From: JACKCR01 sp041390305
Lineage (GTDB): Bacteria > Eisenbacteria > RBG-16-71-46 > CAIMUX01
Reading direction: 5' to 3'
DNA length: 64,000 nucleotides
Assembly: GCA_041390305.1 (NCBI GenBank)
Contig: JAWKQE010000016.1
Coordinates: 62,001 to 126,000 of the forward strand
Position numbers and translations under genes: made by a program. The notes beneath the pieces were generated by a model that searched no databases, was not told where the DNA came from, and saw nothing but the letters and a program-made list of their open reading frames with translations. Of the stretch, positions 27,933-37,022 are shown one piece after another; position 1 is the stretch's first letter, and each line of letters starts with the position of its first letter.

Positions 27933-30781
27933 TCAACGCACCCGGAGGAGCTTCACCTGGTCCTCAGCGCCGTCGGCGGTCACGCGGGCGAAGTACACAC
28001 CGGCACTGACGGAGTGTCCGGCGTCGTCCGCCCCATCCCACCGAAGCGTGTGCACGCCGGCGCTGAGCGGCCCGTTTGCGAGCGTCCTCACGCGCCGACC
28101 CGCGACGTCGACCACTTCCACACGGGCCGTGCCCGCGGTCGAAGACCGAAGCGGAGAACCGTCCCGTCCGAGAACGGGTTCGGACCGACCGAGTCGAACC
28201 CGAAGGAAACGGCGTCGTCCTGACCAGGAACGTCGACCGGCGTCTTTCCGAAGTACTGCTGGAAGATCCGCATCACGTTCGTGCTGAGATCCGACGCGTT
28301 CCAACGGTAGGGCCGACCGGCGAGGAATGCGAGACGACCACCGTCGGGGTTGAACTCCCCACCGCCCGGCGGAACGACGACCGCGCCGAGGCCGAGGTTC
28401 GGATTGAACCCGGCGTCGGCTTCGTAGAGCAGGGTGGTGTTCGCGCCGACGGCGGTGTCGAACGGAACGGTGAAGCTCTGTGTACCGATCCGGCCGATGT
28501 TCGTGAACCCAGGCTCGACCGCGATGCAGTCGAAGACGGAAACGGTGGTGAGGAGATCGACACCGAGATACGTCTGGAACACTTCGTTGAGGAACTGGTC
28601 ACCCATCCGCGAGAGGAGGAGGACGTTCCCGCCTGCCTGGAGGTACGCGTACATCGGAGAGTCGAGCCAACCGGCGAGGTCGCCGTCGAAGTTGTTGCCG
28701 ACCCAGATGACGTGTTCGTACTCACCCAGGATGTCGCCCGGAACGGCGCCGTGACCACGCGGAGCGGGGAGCGTCGACGGATAGCCACCCGTAGGCTCGT
28801 CGAAGTAGTCCCAGAACTCGATGTCGAGGTCACCCCAGAACGCTTTCGCCTCGTACGCGTTCACGATCTCGGCGCCGTAGGTGCCCCAGCTCACGCCGTT
28901 GACGAGGAGGATGTCCCGCGTGAAGGTCGGGGTCGGAATCGGGGCCATGAGCTGGCGAAGGATCCAGTGGTCCGGGTCGAGCGTGACCGAGAGCGGCTGA
29001 TCCGTGACGGTGAGCTGATACGACGCGGTCACCTGATCGTTCTGGACGACGAACGTCTCGGTGCCGGATGCCGTCGTCACCACGACGTCGATCGGCATCG
29101 TGAACGTCTGCCCGGTCTGGACCTGATCGATCTGGAGGTCGAGGGTCCAATCCGCGGCGACCGGAGTGGCAGACCAGTCGTACGAGTAGATCGGGAAGCC
29201 TTCGCCGTAGATCCACTGCTGGAAGAACGCGTCGAGGTCGATTCCCGAAACGGATTCGGCCACGTCGCGGAACTGCTCGGTGGTCGCGGACGCATAGCCG
29301 TAGTTGCTCCGGTAGACGGCGAGGGTTCCGAAGAAGTCGGTGTCCCCGAGCACATGGCGGAGCATGTGGAGGACCCACGAGCCCTTGTTGTAGGAGAGGT
29401 TCGAATCGAAGATCGCGTTGAAGTTCGATAGATCCTCGACGTAGACGGTGCCGGGGCCGAAGTACGCGCTCGAGGCCATGTCGGCGAAGTAGGCTTCCTG
29501 ACCGTAGGCCTCCTCGAACCAGAGAGCCTCACCATAGGTCGCGAACCCTTCGTTCAGCCAGACGTGGTTGTAGGTGTCGCACGTGACCATGTCTCCCCAC
29601 CACTGGTGGGTGAGCTCGTGGGCCACGATGCTCTCGAAGTAGGCACCGAGGCTCGTGCAGGTCTGGTGCTCCATTCCTCCACCGAAGAGCGACTCGTTGT
29701 GGCCGTACTTCTCGCCCGAGAACGGGTACTCCCCGAAGAGTCCTTCGTAGACGCCCATCATGTCGTCGACGAGTGCGTTGGCCGGAGCGTTGTTCCCGAC
29801 CTGCGACGGGAAGTCGTAGAAGACGAGGGGAACGGTGTCGCCACCGATCGAGTCATAGGAGCCGGTCGAGATCGAATAGGGGTAGACCCCGATCTGCACG
29901 AGGTAGGTCGCGATCGGATAGGACGAGTTCCAATGCGCGGTGGCGAGCTGCCCGTCGTCGCTCTCGGAAACGAGGACGCCGTTGCTCACGATCTTGTTTC
30001 CGGTCGGCGCGGTGATCCGGATGTCGACTTCGTCGGCCTTGTCCGAGGGCCAGTCCTTGCTCGGCCACCAGGTGCGGGCACCATAGGGCTGGGAGAGCGT
30101 CCAGATCATCGGGCTCCCACCGAAGCTGTCGAAGAAGAACGCTTCGTTGGTCGGGCGCCCCGAGTAGGAAATGACGAGTTCGACTTCCTCTTCGTTCGCG
30201 TACGCGTGGTCGAGCGCGACGGTGAGGAGATCGTTGGCCAGAGTCCAGGTCGTCGCGATCCCGCCCGAGGTGATTCCCGAGACGGTGAGGTTGTCCGCGA
30301 AGTCGAGCTCCATCTCGGTGAGCGGGCCGTCGACGACCGTCGCGCGCATCGTCGTGACCGCGGAGGTGATGGTCGGGACCGTGGGATCGAGGTTCAGTTC
30401 GATGTCGAAGTAGGTCTGGTCGAACTTATCCTGGTTCGCGCTCGGAATCCGCTCCATGCCGGGCTCGAGTTCGAGGCTCCGGGCCGCCGCATTCGCCTTC
30501 TGGTGCGCGAGGAAGCGCGAGACGTCCCACGGCTGCACCGCTTCGCCCGACCAACCCGTGGCCGGGTCGGCGGGCAGCGGCGCGAGCGCGCGGTTGAGAC
30601 TGCCGTCCGCGCCGAGAACCATCCCGGACTGGGGCGTCTGGGGCGCGGCCATCTCGACGTCTTCGGCCGAAGCCGATGCGGAAGTGGGCGCGCCGAGAAG
30701 GGCCAGAGTCAGCGGGACGCAGGAAAGGAGCATGAGAGAGCGCGCGGCGAATCCACGCGTCTCGAGGGGCTCGGACACCAT
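27933..30781 (-). pseudogene. M1 family aminopeptidase with sorting domain, frameshifted near its end
   Basis: Secreted zinc peptidase. The start at 30781 has GGAGG upstream; the signal peptide ends near TSASASAED (about residue 37). The N-terminal beta domain is followed by the exopeptidase motif in variant form GGGMEHQT and the zinc site HELTHQWWG near residue 388, with the third ligand in NEGFATYGE. A long C-terminal region (ThuA-like stretch: DILLVNGVSWGTYGAEIV, HVIWVGNNFDGDLAGWL) precedes a FlgD-like sorting domain. The frame breaks near 28141-28148: the N-terminal frame ends within 50 bases in a Trp/Arg tail, while the next frame carries STAGTARVEVVDVAGRRV through SAGVYFARV to LLRVR at 27933. 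One base missing would restore GLSTAGTARVEV. The catalytic part is intact. Confidence 0.8.
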
Positions 30782-30921
30782 GAGGGCCTCCAGCGGGGTT
30801 GTCGTGCGCCCATGTAGGGGATCGGGCGCGAGTGGGTTCGGGCCCGGGACGAACCCGGGATAGAGCGTCGGCGCGTCGTTTGCAGCGGACACGCACCCGA
30901 TAAGGATAGCACGCGGAGACG

Positions 30922-33879
30922 CTACTTCCGCTTGAAGATCCCCTTCAGGACGCCCTTGACCTCCTCCTCGAGTTTCCCGGCCAGGGAGTCGGCCTGGCTC
31001 GTCCCGGACGAGTCGGCTTTCGCTCCGGGCAGAGGTCCCCAAGGTGTCCTTCGCACGCTTCTTCGCCTGTCCTCGAGCTTTCTCCAACGCCTTCTTCTCG
31101 GCCGCGAGCTGTTCCTCGAGCTTCCGCTTCTCCGCGTCGAGCTGTTCCTGGCGTAGCGCGGGCGCGGGCCCGGTCGGTCATCCGGCCGTCGTCGATCCGA
31201 ACAGCGGGCTTCGTCGTCGGTCCGCTCACCGTGATCGGGAGGAGGACCGGTTCACCCGACTTGCCGAGGAGGATGTCGGCCGCGGCCGCGGGGAGCTTCG
31301 ACCAGTTGGCTGGTGCGGTTCGCCGGAACGAGGAGGAGATCCGCGTCGAGGCGGACTCCTCGCCCGCGATCGAACTCCAGCCGCTCCCGCTCAGGGTGAA
31401 GTCCCCCGCTTTGACATCACCTGCCTGGAACTCCACGCAAGCGGCCGTCACGGATCTTGAACGGCTGGAGCCAATCCTGGATCGAGCGTGCGGAGATCGG
31501 CCTCCCGAGGTAGCCGGCGAGCGCTGTCTGAATCGCGGCCGGTGATCTTGCCGCCTTCCATCTCGAAGTTGCCGAGAGAGGTGAGACTCTTCAGATCGAG
31601 CTGGAAGGTCTCGTCGAGCGAACCCGTGGTCTGCGCGGTCAGGTCGACCGTTCCCTGCACGAACCCGCCGAGGCCGGAGAGCTTGGACAGGCCCGGATTG
31701 TCCGTGAAGAAGCGGGAAGCCTCGAGAGACGTGGCCTGGACGCCGAGATCGAAGGCCGGGTTCTTCGGGTTCCGGAGGTTCACCGTCCCTGTCGCCGCGA
31801 GTTTGCTGCCGAACGCCTCGAGATCCATCGCGTCGATCCGGATCTGGCCCGCGTCGAGCGCACCGCGTCCGTTCACGTGCGACCAGTCCATCTCCCGCAT
31901 GCGGGCCGTTCCGACCTGGAGCGAGATCGGGCCGGAGAGTCGGGAGACGAAACCGGCGAAGAGTTCGAATCCCGACGCGGCGCCAGCAGACCCCGCGCCG
32001 GCGGAGCCTCCGCCACCGGTGCCGCCAGAACCCACGCCGCCCCCACCGCCACCGCTCGCGCCGACACCCGTGGGCGTCGCGCCGCCGGAGGATGACGCTC
32101 CCTTGGCCGCCGCGGCGGGCGGAGCGAACGAGTCGAGGTCGAGACGCTCGGAACGGATGACGAGGTCGGCCCGCGACGTCCCGGGCTGATCGAGCGTCCG
32201 CGGATCGAGCACCCGGAAGTTCGGTGACCTTGCCGTCGATCCCGAAGTCGCCAACCCCGATCCGGAATGCGAGCCCGGACACTTCGAGCCCCTCTGCCGC
32301 GCACGGCGGCACGGCCGGTCATTCCTTCGACGGGGCGTTCGATGCCCGCACGTCGATGCTTCTGGATCGCGATCGTGCCGATCGGCTCGAAGGAACGATC
32401 GGGTCCGCGCTCTGGGAACGGTTCCGCGCACGACGAGCTGGAAATCGGGCGCGGCCCGAGAGCCTCCGGAGTGCCGGCATCGCGCCGGAGCTGGGAACGG
32501 CGAGCCGGTCCCTCCAGCGCTCGGAGCCAAGGCGGAGACGAGGGCCAGGTCCAGGTCTCCGTCGAGGGCCAGGATCCACACGCGGCGTGTAGTTCTGGTA
32601 GTCCTCCACTTGCTGCGCACGATCGAAGAAGCCTGCGGCGCGGGCCGAGAGCCGTTCGATCGCGATGGACTTCCGGTCGACGCGGAGCTATGAGCAGATC
32701 GTCGATCGCCGCGGGAAGTGCTCCGCCTTCGAGGCGGCCGTCGGCGAGATCGAGGTCGACCGTGAAGTCCGGCACCTCCCCCGGCCGCACGGGCCCCTTC
32801 ACGGAACCGGTGACGCGCAAGGATCCGCTCGAACGCAGCCCCCCCGTTCGGGAGACCCACGCACTCGGCAGGAGACCGACGATGTTCTCGATCCGCCCCG
32901 GCCCCCCGCCGAATGTGAGATCGAGTACGGGGACGACTTTCTCGTCGCCGTTTCCACTGGCGAGCCCGCCGACAGTCCCTTCCAGCTGGATCGGGAGACC
33001 GGCCAGGTCGAGCTCGGCGGTTTCGATGCGCAGGTCGCCCGAGTTCGGATCGAAGCGCAGCGACTTCACGAGGACGGCGGGCAGTCCGTCTCCGAACGAT
33101 CCCGTCGGGGTGTCGAGACGCCACACCGGCGCCTCCGTCCTGCCGGAGAGACGGACCACGCCGTCGACGGCGATGTCGGCCTCGAGCTCTTCGTGAACCT
33201 GCTCCATGGAGAAGAATGGGTCGCCGTCCCGAAAGACGTGGAGGCTGAGGTCGTTCAGGACGAGCGATTCGACCCGGACGCTCACGCTCGGACCGTCACC
33301 GCGGCCATCACCGGCGTCGCCCCGTGCCCCGCCTGCCCCGCCGTTGCCAGCGCCCGAAGGGTCGCCCACGCGGCGGCTGCCGGTCTCGCTTGCGTCGCCG
33401 TTCGTCGCCCCACCATCTCCGGCTCCGGGAGTGCCGCTCCCGCCCGGTCGCGTGCTGTCGGTGGTGGCGCCGTCCTCTGCCCCCGAGTCGGCGGTGCCAT
33501 CCGCGTGCGACTCGAGCCACACGTCGACGGAGAGCCCGTCCGCCGTGGCGCGGACCACCTCGACTTCCTTCCGGAAGAGCGGCCTCAGAGCGACGGCCAG
33601 GTCGAGACTCTGGGCGGAGATCTCGGTTTCGGTGACGGAGGTTCCATCCTCGCTGAGCGTGCGGCTCCGGCCCAAACGAACGTTCTCGGCGTGGACCTGG
33701 GGTAGGGGTCTGAGGCCGAAGCGGACCTCGCCGATCTCGACGGAGCGGCCCAGCCGGGCTGCCAGGGCGGTCTCGAGGCGGGCCCGGAGGGCGTCCCCGG
33801 AAATCAGGCGGGGAACGATCAGTACGGCCAGGAGAAGCACCCCGACGAGAGCCAGGACCCCGATACCAACTCGCTTCAT
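30922..33879 (-). pseudogene. AsmA-family protein, multiply frameshifted
   Basis: Start at 33879 with AAGGAG upstream: MKRVGIGVLALVGVLLLAVL is the N-terminal anchor, followed by the AsmA motif ALAARLGRSVEIGEVRFGL. AsmA-type proteins span the periplasm and help move lipids to the outer membrane. Recognisable AsmA pieces lie in different frames: residues up to IDDLLIA (about 32690), then ILALDGDLDLALVSALAPS, a long clean stretch covering about 31540-32170 (FAGFVSRLSGPISLQVG, QATSLEASRFF), AAIQTALAGYLGRPISARSIQ (about 31500), VEFQAGDVKAGDFTLSGSGW, a coiled stretch LEEQLAAEKKALEKARG, and the ending KLEEEVKGVLKGIFKRK with stop at 30922. At least five frame changes are needed. Two Gly/Ser/Ala/Asp low-complexity inserts are present. 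Decay or poor consensus. Confidence 0.7.
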
Positions 33880-34062
33880 TCCAACTCCTTCGATTTCCTT
33901 AGCAACCCGACCAGGGCTACCCACGATATGTCGGATGTCACCGGGGAAGCCCGGTTAGTCGAGAATCCCGACCGTCGGGGTTCCAAAAACCCCTTCCGGC
34001 ACCGCGCGGGCCTTCGGTAGTCTCGCCAACTGACGGCCGGACCATAGGATACGGAGTGCACC

Positions 34063-34332
34063 GTGAACGACAAGTCGCCAAACGAAGAGCTTCGGGACTA
34101 CCCGATCCTCCGTGCACTCCTCACGGACCAAGCCGAGTACACCTCTCTTCGTGAGAAGTGCCTCCGAACCTGCCGGACCCTGGACGATCTGATCCAGTCC
34201 GGAGCCGGCGAAGAGAGGGAATCGGCCCAGAGGATCCTCAACGCCTATGGTCATGCCCTCGGCTTCCTCGACGAGATCGTCGTGGCCCGCGATCGGGTGC
34301 TGGAACAGCATGAAACTGGAGGCAACCGATGA
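34063..34332 (+). CDS. small helical protein, YscE-like needle co-chaperone candidate
   Basis: Protein of 89 residues, almost wholly helical, with GTG start at 34063. Residues 1-89 form two amphipathic helices (ELRDYPILRALLTDQAEYTS; ESAQRILNAYGHALGFLDE). It overlaps the next gene by four bases (ATGA). By size, helical make-up and position before a needle-like gene and a TPR gene, it matches YscE, which with TPR protein YscG holds the needle subunit soluble before export. Sequence identity to YscE cannot be claimed by eye; the call rests on gene order. Confidence 0.45.
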   Translation: MNDKSPNEELRDYPILRALLTDQAEYTSLREKCLRTCRTLDDLIQSGAGEERESAQRILNAYGHALGFLDEIVVARDRVLEQHETGGNR

Positions 34333-34643
34333 CTGGCATATCGCGCACGCAAAGTGACTTCAGCTATCAGCAGATCTCCGCGCAGCCCGAGATCCCGCGC
34401 GAGAGCGGGTGGAGCAAGTTCGGCCGCGTGGTCGGAGACGTGGCCGGCGGCGTGCTGGGCAAACTCCCGATCGTGGGCAGCTCGCTCTCGAACATGGGCA
34501 TCGACCCGAGCTTCAGCAAGCAGGAAGACCTGATCCGTCTCCAGCTCGCGATCCAACAGCAGACGCAGACGTTCTCGACGATCTCGAACATCAACAAGGC
34601 GAAGCACGACGCGGCCATGACCGCCGTGCGGAACTTCAAGTAG
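34329..34643 (+). CDS. candidate type III secretion needle subunit (SctF-like)
   Basis: Protein of 104 residues with no signal peptide. The first half is polar then Gly/Val-rich (VVGDVAGGVLGKLPIVGSSL); after an NMGIDPSFS turn, residues 68-104 are one amphipathic helix rich in Gln (EDLIRLQLAIQQQTQTFSTI, NKAKHDAAMTAVRNFK). SctF and rod subunits share this layout: a variable N-half, a Pro-containing turn, and a C-terminal helix that polymerises. At 104 residues it is longer than YscF (about 87). Placed between a YscE-like and a YscG-like gene, the order of the Yersinia yscEFG block. A secreted effector or rod subunit is the alternative. Confidence 0.45.
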   Translation: MTGISRTQSDFSYQQISAQPEIPRESGWSKFGRVVGDVAGGVLGKLPIVGSSLSNMGIDPSFSKQEDLIRLQLAIQQQTQTFSTISNINKAKHDAAMTAVRNFK

Positions 34644-34652
34644 TCGACGTCC

Positions 34653-35060
34653 ATGAACGCAACACTTCCGATCCACGTGACGCCGGAGGAGAAGCGATTC
34701 CTCCTCGAGACGGGGTTCGTCCTCCGGGACGGAGACCGGTTCGAACCAGCGCTCGTCGTGTTCGAAGCTCTCCTGGAGCTCGCCGAGGAGAAGCACGTTC
34801 CTCTCGTTGGGATCGGATCCGTTCGTTTCGCGCAGGGAGACTTCGACGGCGCGATCGAAGCGTATGAGGAAGCCATCGGCTTCGCGCCCGACAACGCACT
34901 CGCCCACGCCCACCTTGGAGAGGCACTCGCCTTCGGGAAGCACTTCGAGGAAGCTGGGCTCGCACTAGACAAAGCGATCCAACTCGATCCTGCCGGTCGA
35001 GACGGCGGAAACATGGCGAAGATGGTCCGGCGCCTGCTCGAATCCGGCCTCCTCGCGTGA
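34653..35060 (+). CDS. TPR protein, YscG-like secretion chaperone candidate
   Basis: Protein of 135 residues made of about three TPR units: PALVVFEALLELAEEKHVPL, GSVRFAQGDFDGAIEAYEEA and AHLGEALAFGKHFEEAGLAL. No signal peptide or membrane segment. SctG/YscG and class II chaperones of the LcrH/SycD type have this size and fold. It starts nine bases after the needle-like gene. Expected to bind the needle subunit together with the YscE-like protein; that is inference from gene order. Confidence 0.6.
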   Translation: MNATLPIHVTPEEKRFLLETGFVLRDGDRFEPALVVFEALLELAEEKHVPLVGIGSVRFAQGDFDGAIEAYEEAIGFAPDNALAHAHLGEALAFGKHFEEAGLALDKAIQLDPAGRDGGNMAKMVRRLLESGLLA

Positions 35061-35068
35061 GGTGACCC

Positions 35069-35458
35069 ATGAAGATCGATCCCCCCAGTGGCGCAGGCTC
35101 CAAGATCCCCGAACTCCCGGACGACAAAGGCACGGGTAAGGTAGAGGGACCAGGAGCGGCGCGCTTCCAGGGCAAGATGGACGAGGCCACCGGTGCGGCC
35201 AAAGCGGAAGGCATCGACAGGATCGAGCACGCGCAGACGAGCGAGCTCAGGCAGATCCTGGGAGACATCGACGCGAACGATCCGAACCGCCTCGAGATCG
35301 CGACGAACCGGATGGTGGACTGGGTCCTGAAGGACGCGTTCGGAGAAGAGGCGCTGGAGGGCGCCAAGGGTTCCGAACTCAAGGATGCGATCCGTAGTCA
35401 GCTGCTCGACGACCCCGGTCAGTCGGCCCGCATCCAGAGGATCCTCGACCGACTCTAG
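35069..35458 (+). CDS. unknown protein at the end of the needle-like cluster
   Basis: Protein of 129 residues starting eight bases after the TPR gene, so probably in the same transcript. The first 45 residues are polar and Gly/Pro/Lys-rich (PPSGAGSKIPELPDDKGTGK), the sort of disordered N-terminus seen in type III substrates. From residue 60 it is helical and acidic (TSELRQILGDIDANDPNR, NRMVDWVLKDAFGEEALEG), ending SARIQRILDRL. I do not recognise a family. It could be a secreted substrate, a regulator or a further structural part. Confidence 0.6.
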   Translation: MKIDPPSGAGSKIPELPDDKGTGKVEGPGAARFQGKMDEATGAAKAEGIDRIEHAQTSELRQILGDIDANDPNRLEIATNRMVDWVLKDAFGEEALEGAKGSELKDAIRSQLLDDPGQSARIQRILDRL

Positions 35459-35526
35459 CGCGATCGACGCGCTCCCGCTGAGGGCAGGTCTTCCGTCGTT
35501 TCTCAGGCCGAAGACGACGACACGGA

Positions 35527-36744
35527 TCAGTCCTCGGGCTTCTCTCCGGCCGGCGCCATCTTCACGAGCTTCGGATCGAACCTCGCAACGACTGCGACCA
35601 GGTCCGCCTGGGCCGCCATCACCTCCTCGATGTTCTTGTAGCACATCGGCAGCTCGTCGAGCCCGGCCGAGAGGAGGCGGACGCCCCGTTCGCCGGCGAG
35701 CGTCCGCGCGTCGATTCCGCGGAACTCCCGGTGGGCGGCGTTTCGGCTCATCCGTCTTCCCGCGCCGTGGGCGGCGGACTCGAGCGACTCCGGATTGCCC
35801 TTTCCGCGAACGACGAACCCGGGGTCCGCCATGCTTCCCGGAATGATCCCCACGGCGCCTTCTCCCGCGGGAGTCGCGCCCTTCCGGTGAACGACGACTT
35901 CCTCCCCGTCGTGCACTTCCCTCCAGGCGAAGTTGTGATGATTCTCGAGGTCGAGCAGAACGGGGGCGCCGAGATGTTCGGTGATCGCTCGATGGATACA
36001 CGCGTGGTTCGCGGCCGCATACTTCCCCATCAGCTCCATCGCGGCCCAGTACTCCTGCCCCTCGGACGTGTCGAGTCCGAGCCAGGCGAGGTGCTTTAGC
36101 TCTCTCGGCAGCTCGGAATGGAGAGCCATCGCGAGGCGGCTGTAGTGGGACGCGACCGACGCGCCGGTCCCACGGCTGCCGCTGTGCGAGAGGAGCGCGA
36201 GGTACCGTCCGGCCTCGAGCCCCAGGCCCGACTCTTCGAGCGTGAGGATGCCGAACTCGACGAAGTGGTTCCCGCTCCCGCTCGAACCGAGTTGGGACCA
36301 CGCCTTGTCCTTGAGCCGGCCGGTGACCGGACTCACGTTCCAGTCCTCGTCGAGCACGCCGTGCTCCCGCTTCTCGGTGAAGTGGGCGGCAATGCCGAAG
36401 CGCGTCTCCTCCTCGATCGCCCGCACGAGCCGATCTTCGTGAGTCTCGAGGACTGCGAGCGGCAGGTCGATCACGCTCATCTTCACCCGACATGCGATGT
36501 CCACACCGACCGCGTACGGGATGACGGCGTTCCGGGTGGCGAGTACGCCTCCGATCGGGAGCCCGTAGCCCAGATGCGCGTCCGGCATCAGCGCGCCGCG
36601 AACCGCGACCGGCAGCTGCGCCGCGCGTTCCATCTGTTCGACCGCGGTCGCGTCGAGGTTCTCCCCCCACTGGCGCCACGGCTTGGAAACGAAGCTCTCG
36701 AGCGGTTCGCGCCCTTCGTCCCGCCGCTTCTTCTGACGCTTCAT
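35527..36744 (-). CDS. rtcB: RtcB-type RNA ligase
   Basis: Ligates 2',3'-cyclic phosphate or 3'-phosphate RNA ends to 5'-hydroxyl ends using GTP and Mn. 405 residues from the ATG at 36744 (GGAG upstream); an in-frame extension further upstream is low-complexity and taken as non-coding. Key residues visible: metal-binding Cys and Asp in GVDIACRVKMS, GNHFVEFG, LLSHSGSRGTG, HHNFAWRE, and the guanylylation block HRKGATPAGEG...GAGRRMSR. Slightly short of the E. coli enzyme (408). No archease gene or RtcR regulator nearby. It is convergent with the small secretion-like cluster, 69 bases away. Confidence 0.93.
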   Translation of the reverse strand: MKRQKKRRDEGREPLESFVSKPWRQWGENLDATAVEQMERAAQLPVAVRGALMPDAHLGYGLPIGGVLATRNAVIPYAVGVDIACRVKMSVIDLPLAVLETHEDRLVRAIEEETRFGIAAHFTEKREHGVLDEDWNVSPVTGRLKDKAWSQLGSSGSGNHFVEFGILTLEESGLGLEAGRYLALLSHSGSRGTGASVASHYSRLAMALHSELPRELKHLAWLGLDTSEGQEYWAAMELMGKYAAANHACIHRAITEHLGAPVLLDLENHHNFAWREVHDGEEVVVHRKGATPAGEGAVGIIPGSMADPGFVVRGKGNPESLESAAHGAGRRMSRNAAHREFRGIDARTLAGERGVRLLSAGLDELPMCYKNIEEVMAAQADLVAVVARFDPKLVKMAPAGEKPED

Positions 36745-36764
36745 GAAGTGACTCCATCGAGTAG

Positions 36765-36845
36765 TTGCCGGTGCCAGTGACGGTGACGACGACGGAAACC
36801 GTGGCTGCGACGGTGACGGTAGCCGCGACGGTTGCGGCGACACCC
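36765..36845. repeat. short-period repeat tract upstream of rtcB
   Basis: About 80 bases built from near-copies of a six-base GACGGT / GCGACG unit (ACGGTGACGG..., GCGACGGTGACGGTAGCCGCGACGGTTGCGGCGAC). It lies in the divergent space between rtcB and the beta-propeller gene and encodes only Val/Thr/Ala repeats. Possibly slippage-prone. Confidence 0.55.
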
Positions 36846-37022
36846 CGATCGGGAGGCACCGGCCCCAGACTACCGCGCTCTGCCGGGAACTCTGGACGGA
36901 AGGTCCGCACAATGCCACCATCCGAGTTCGGAAGTGAGACCACCGTTCGAACGGCGGTGCGCCTCTCTCCGTCCTTCGGTTTGGCGACAACCGATCCACT
37001 GGTCTCGGCTGGAGGTCTCGAC

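Noticed and set aside
34329..34643. Flagellin or pilin-like subunit
   Set aside because: No signal or prepilin peptide and no flagellin motifs; gene order favours a needle-like subunit, though only moderately.
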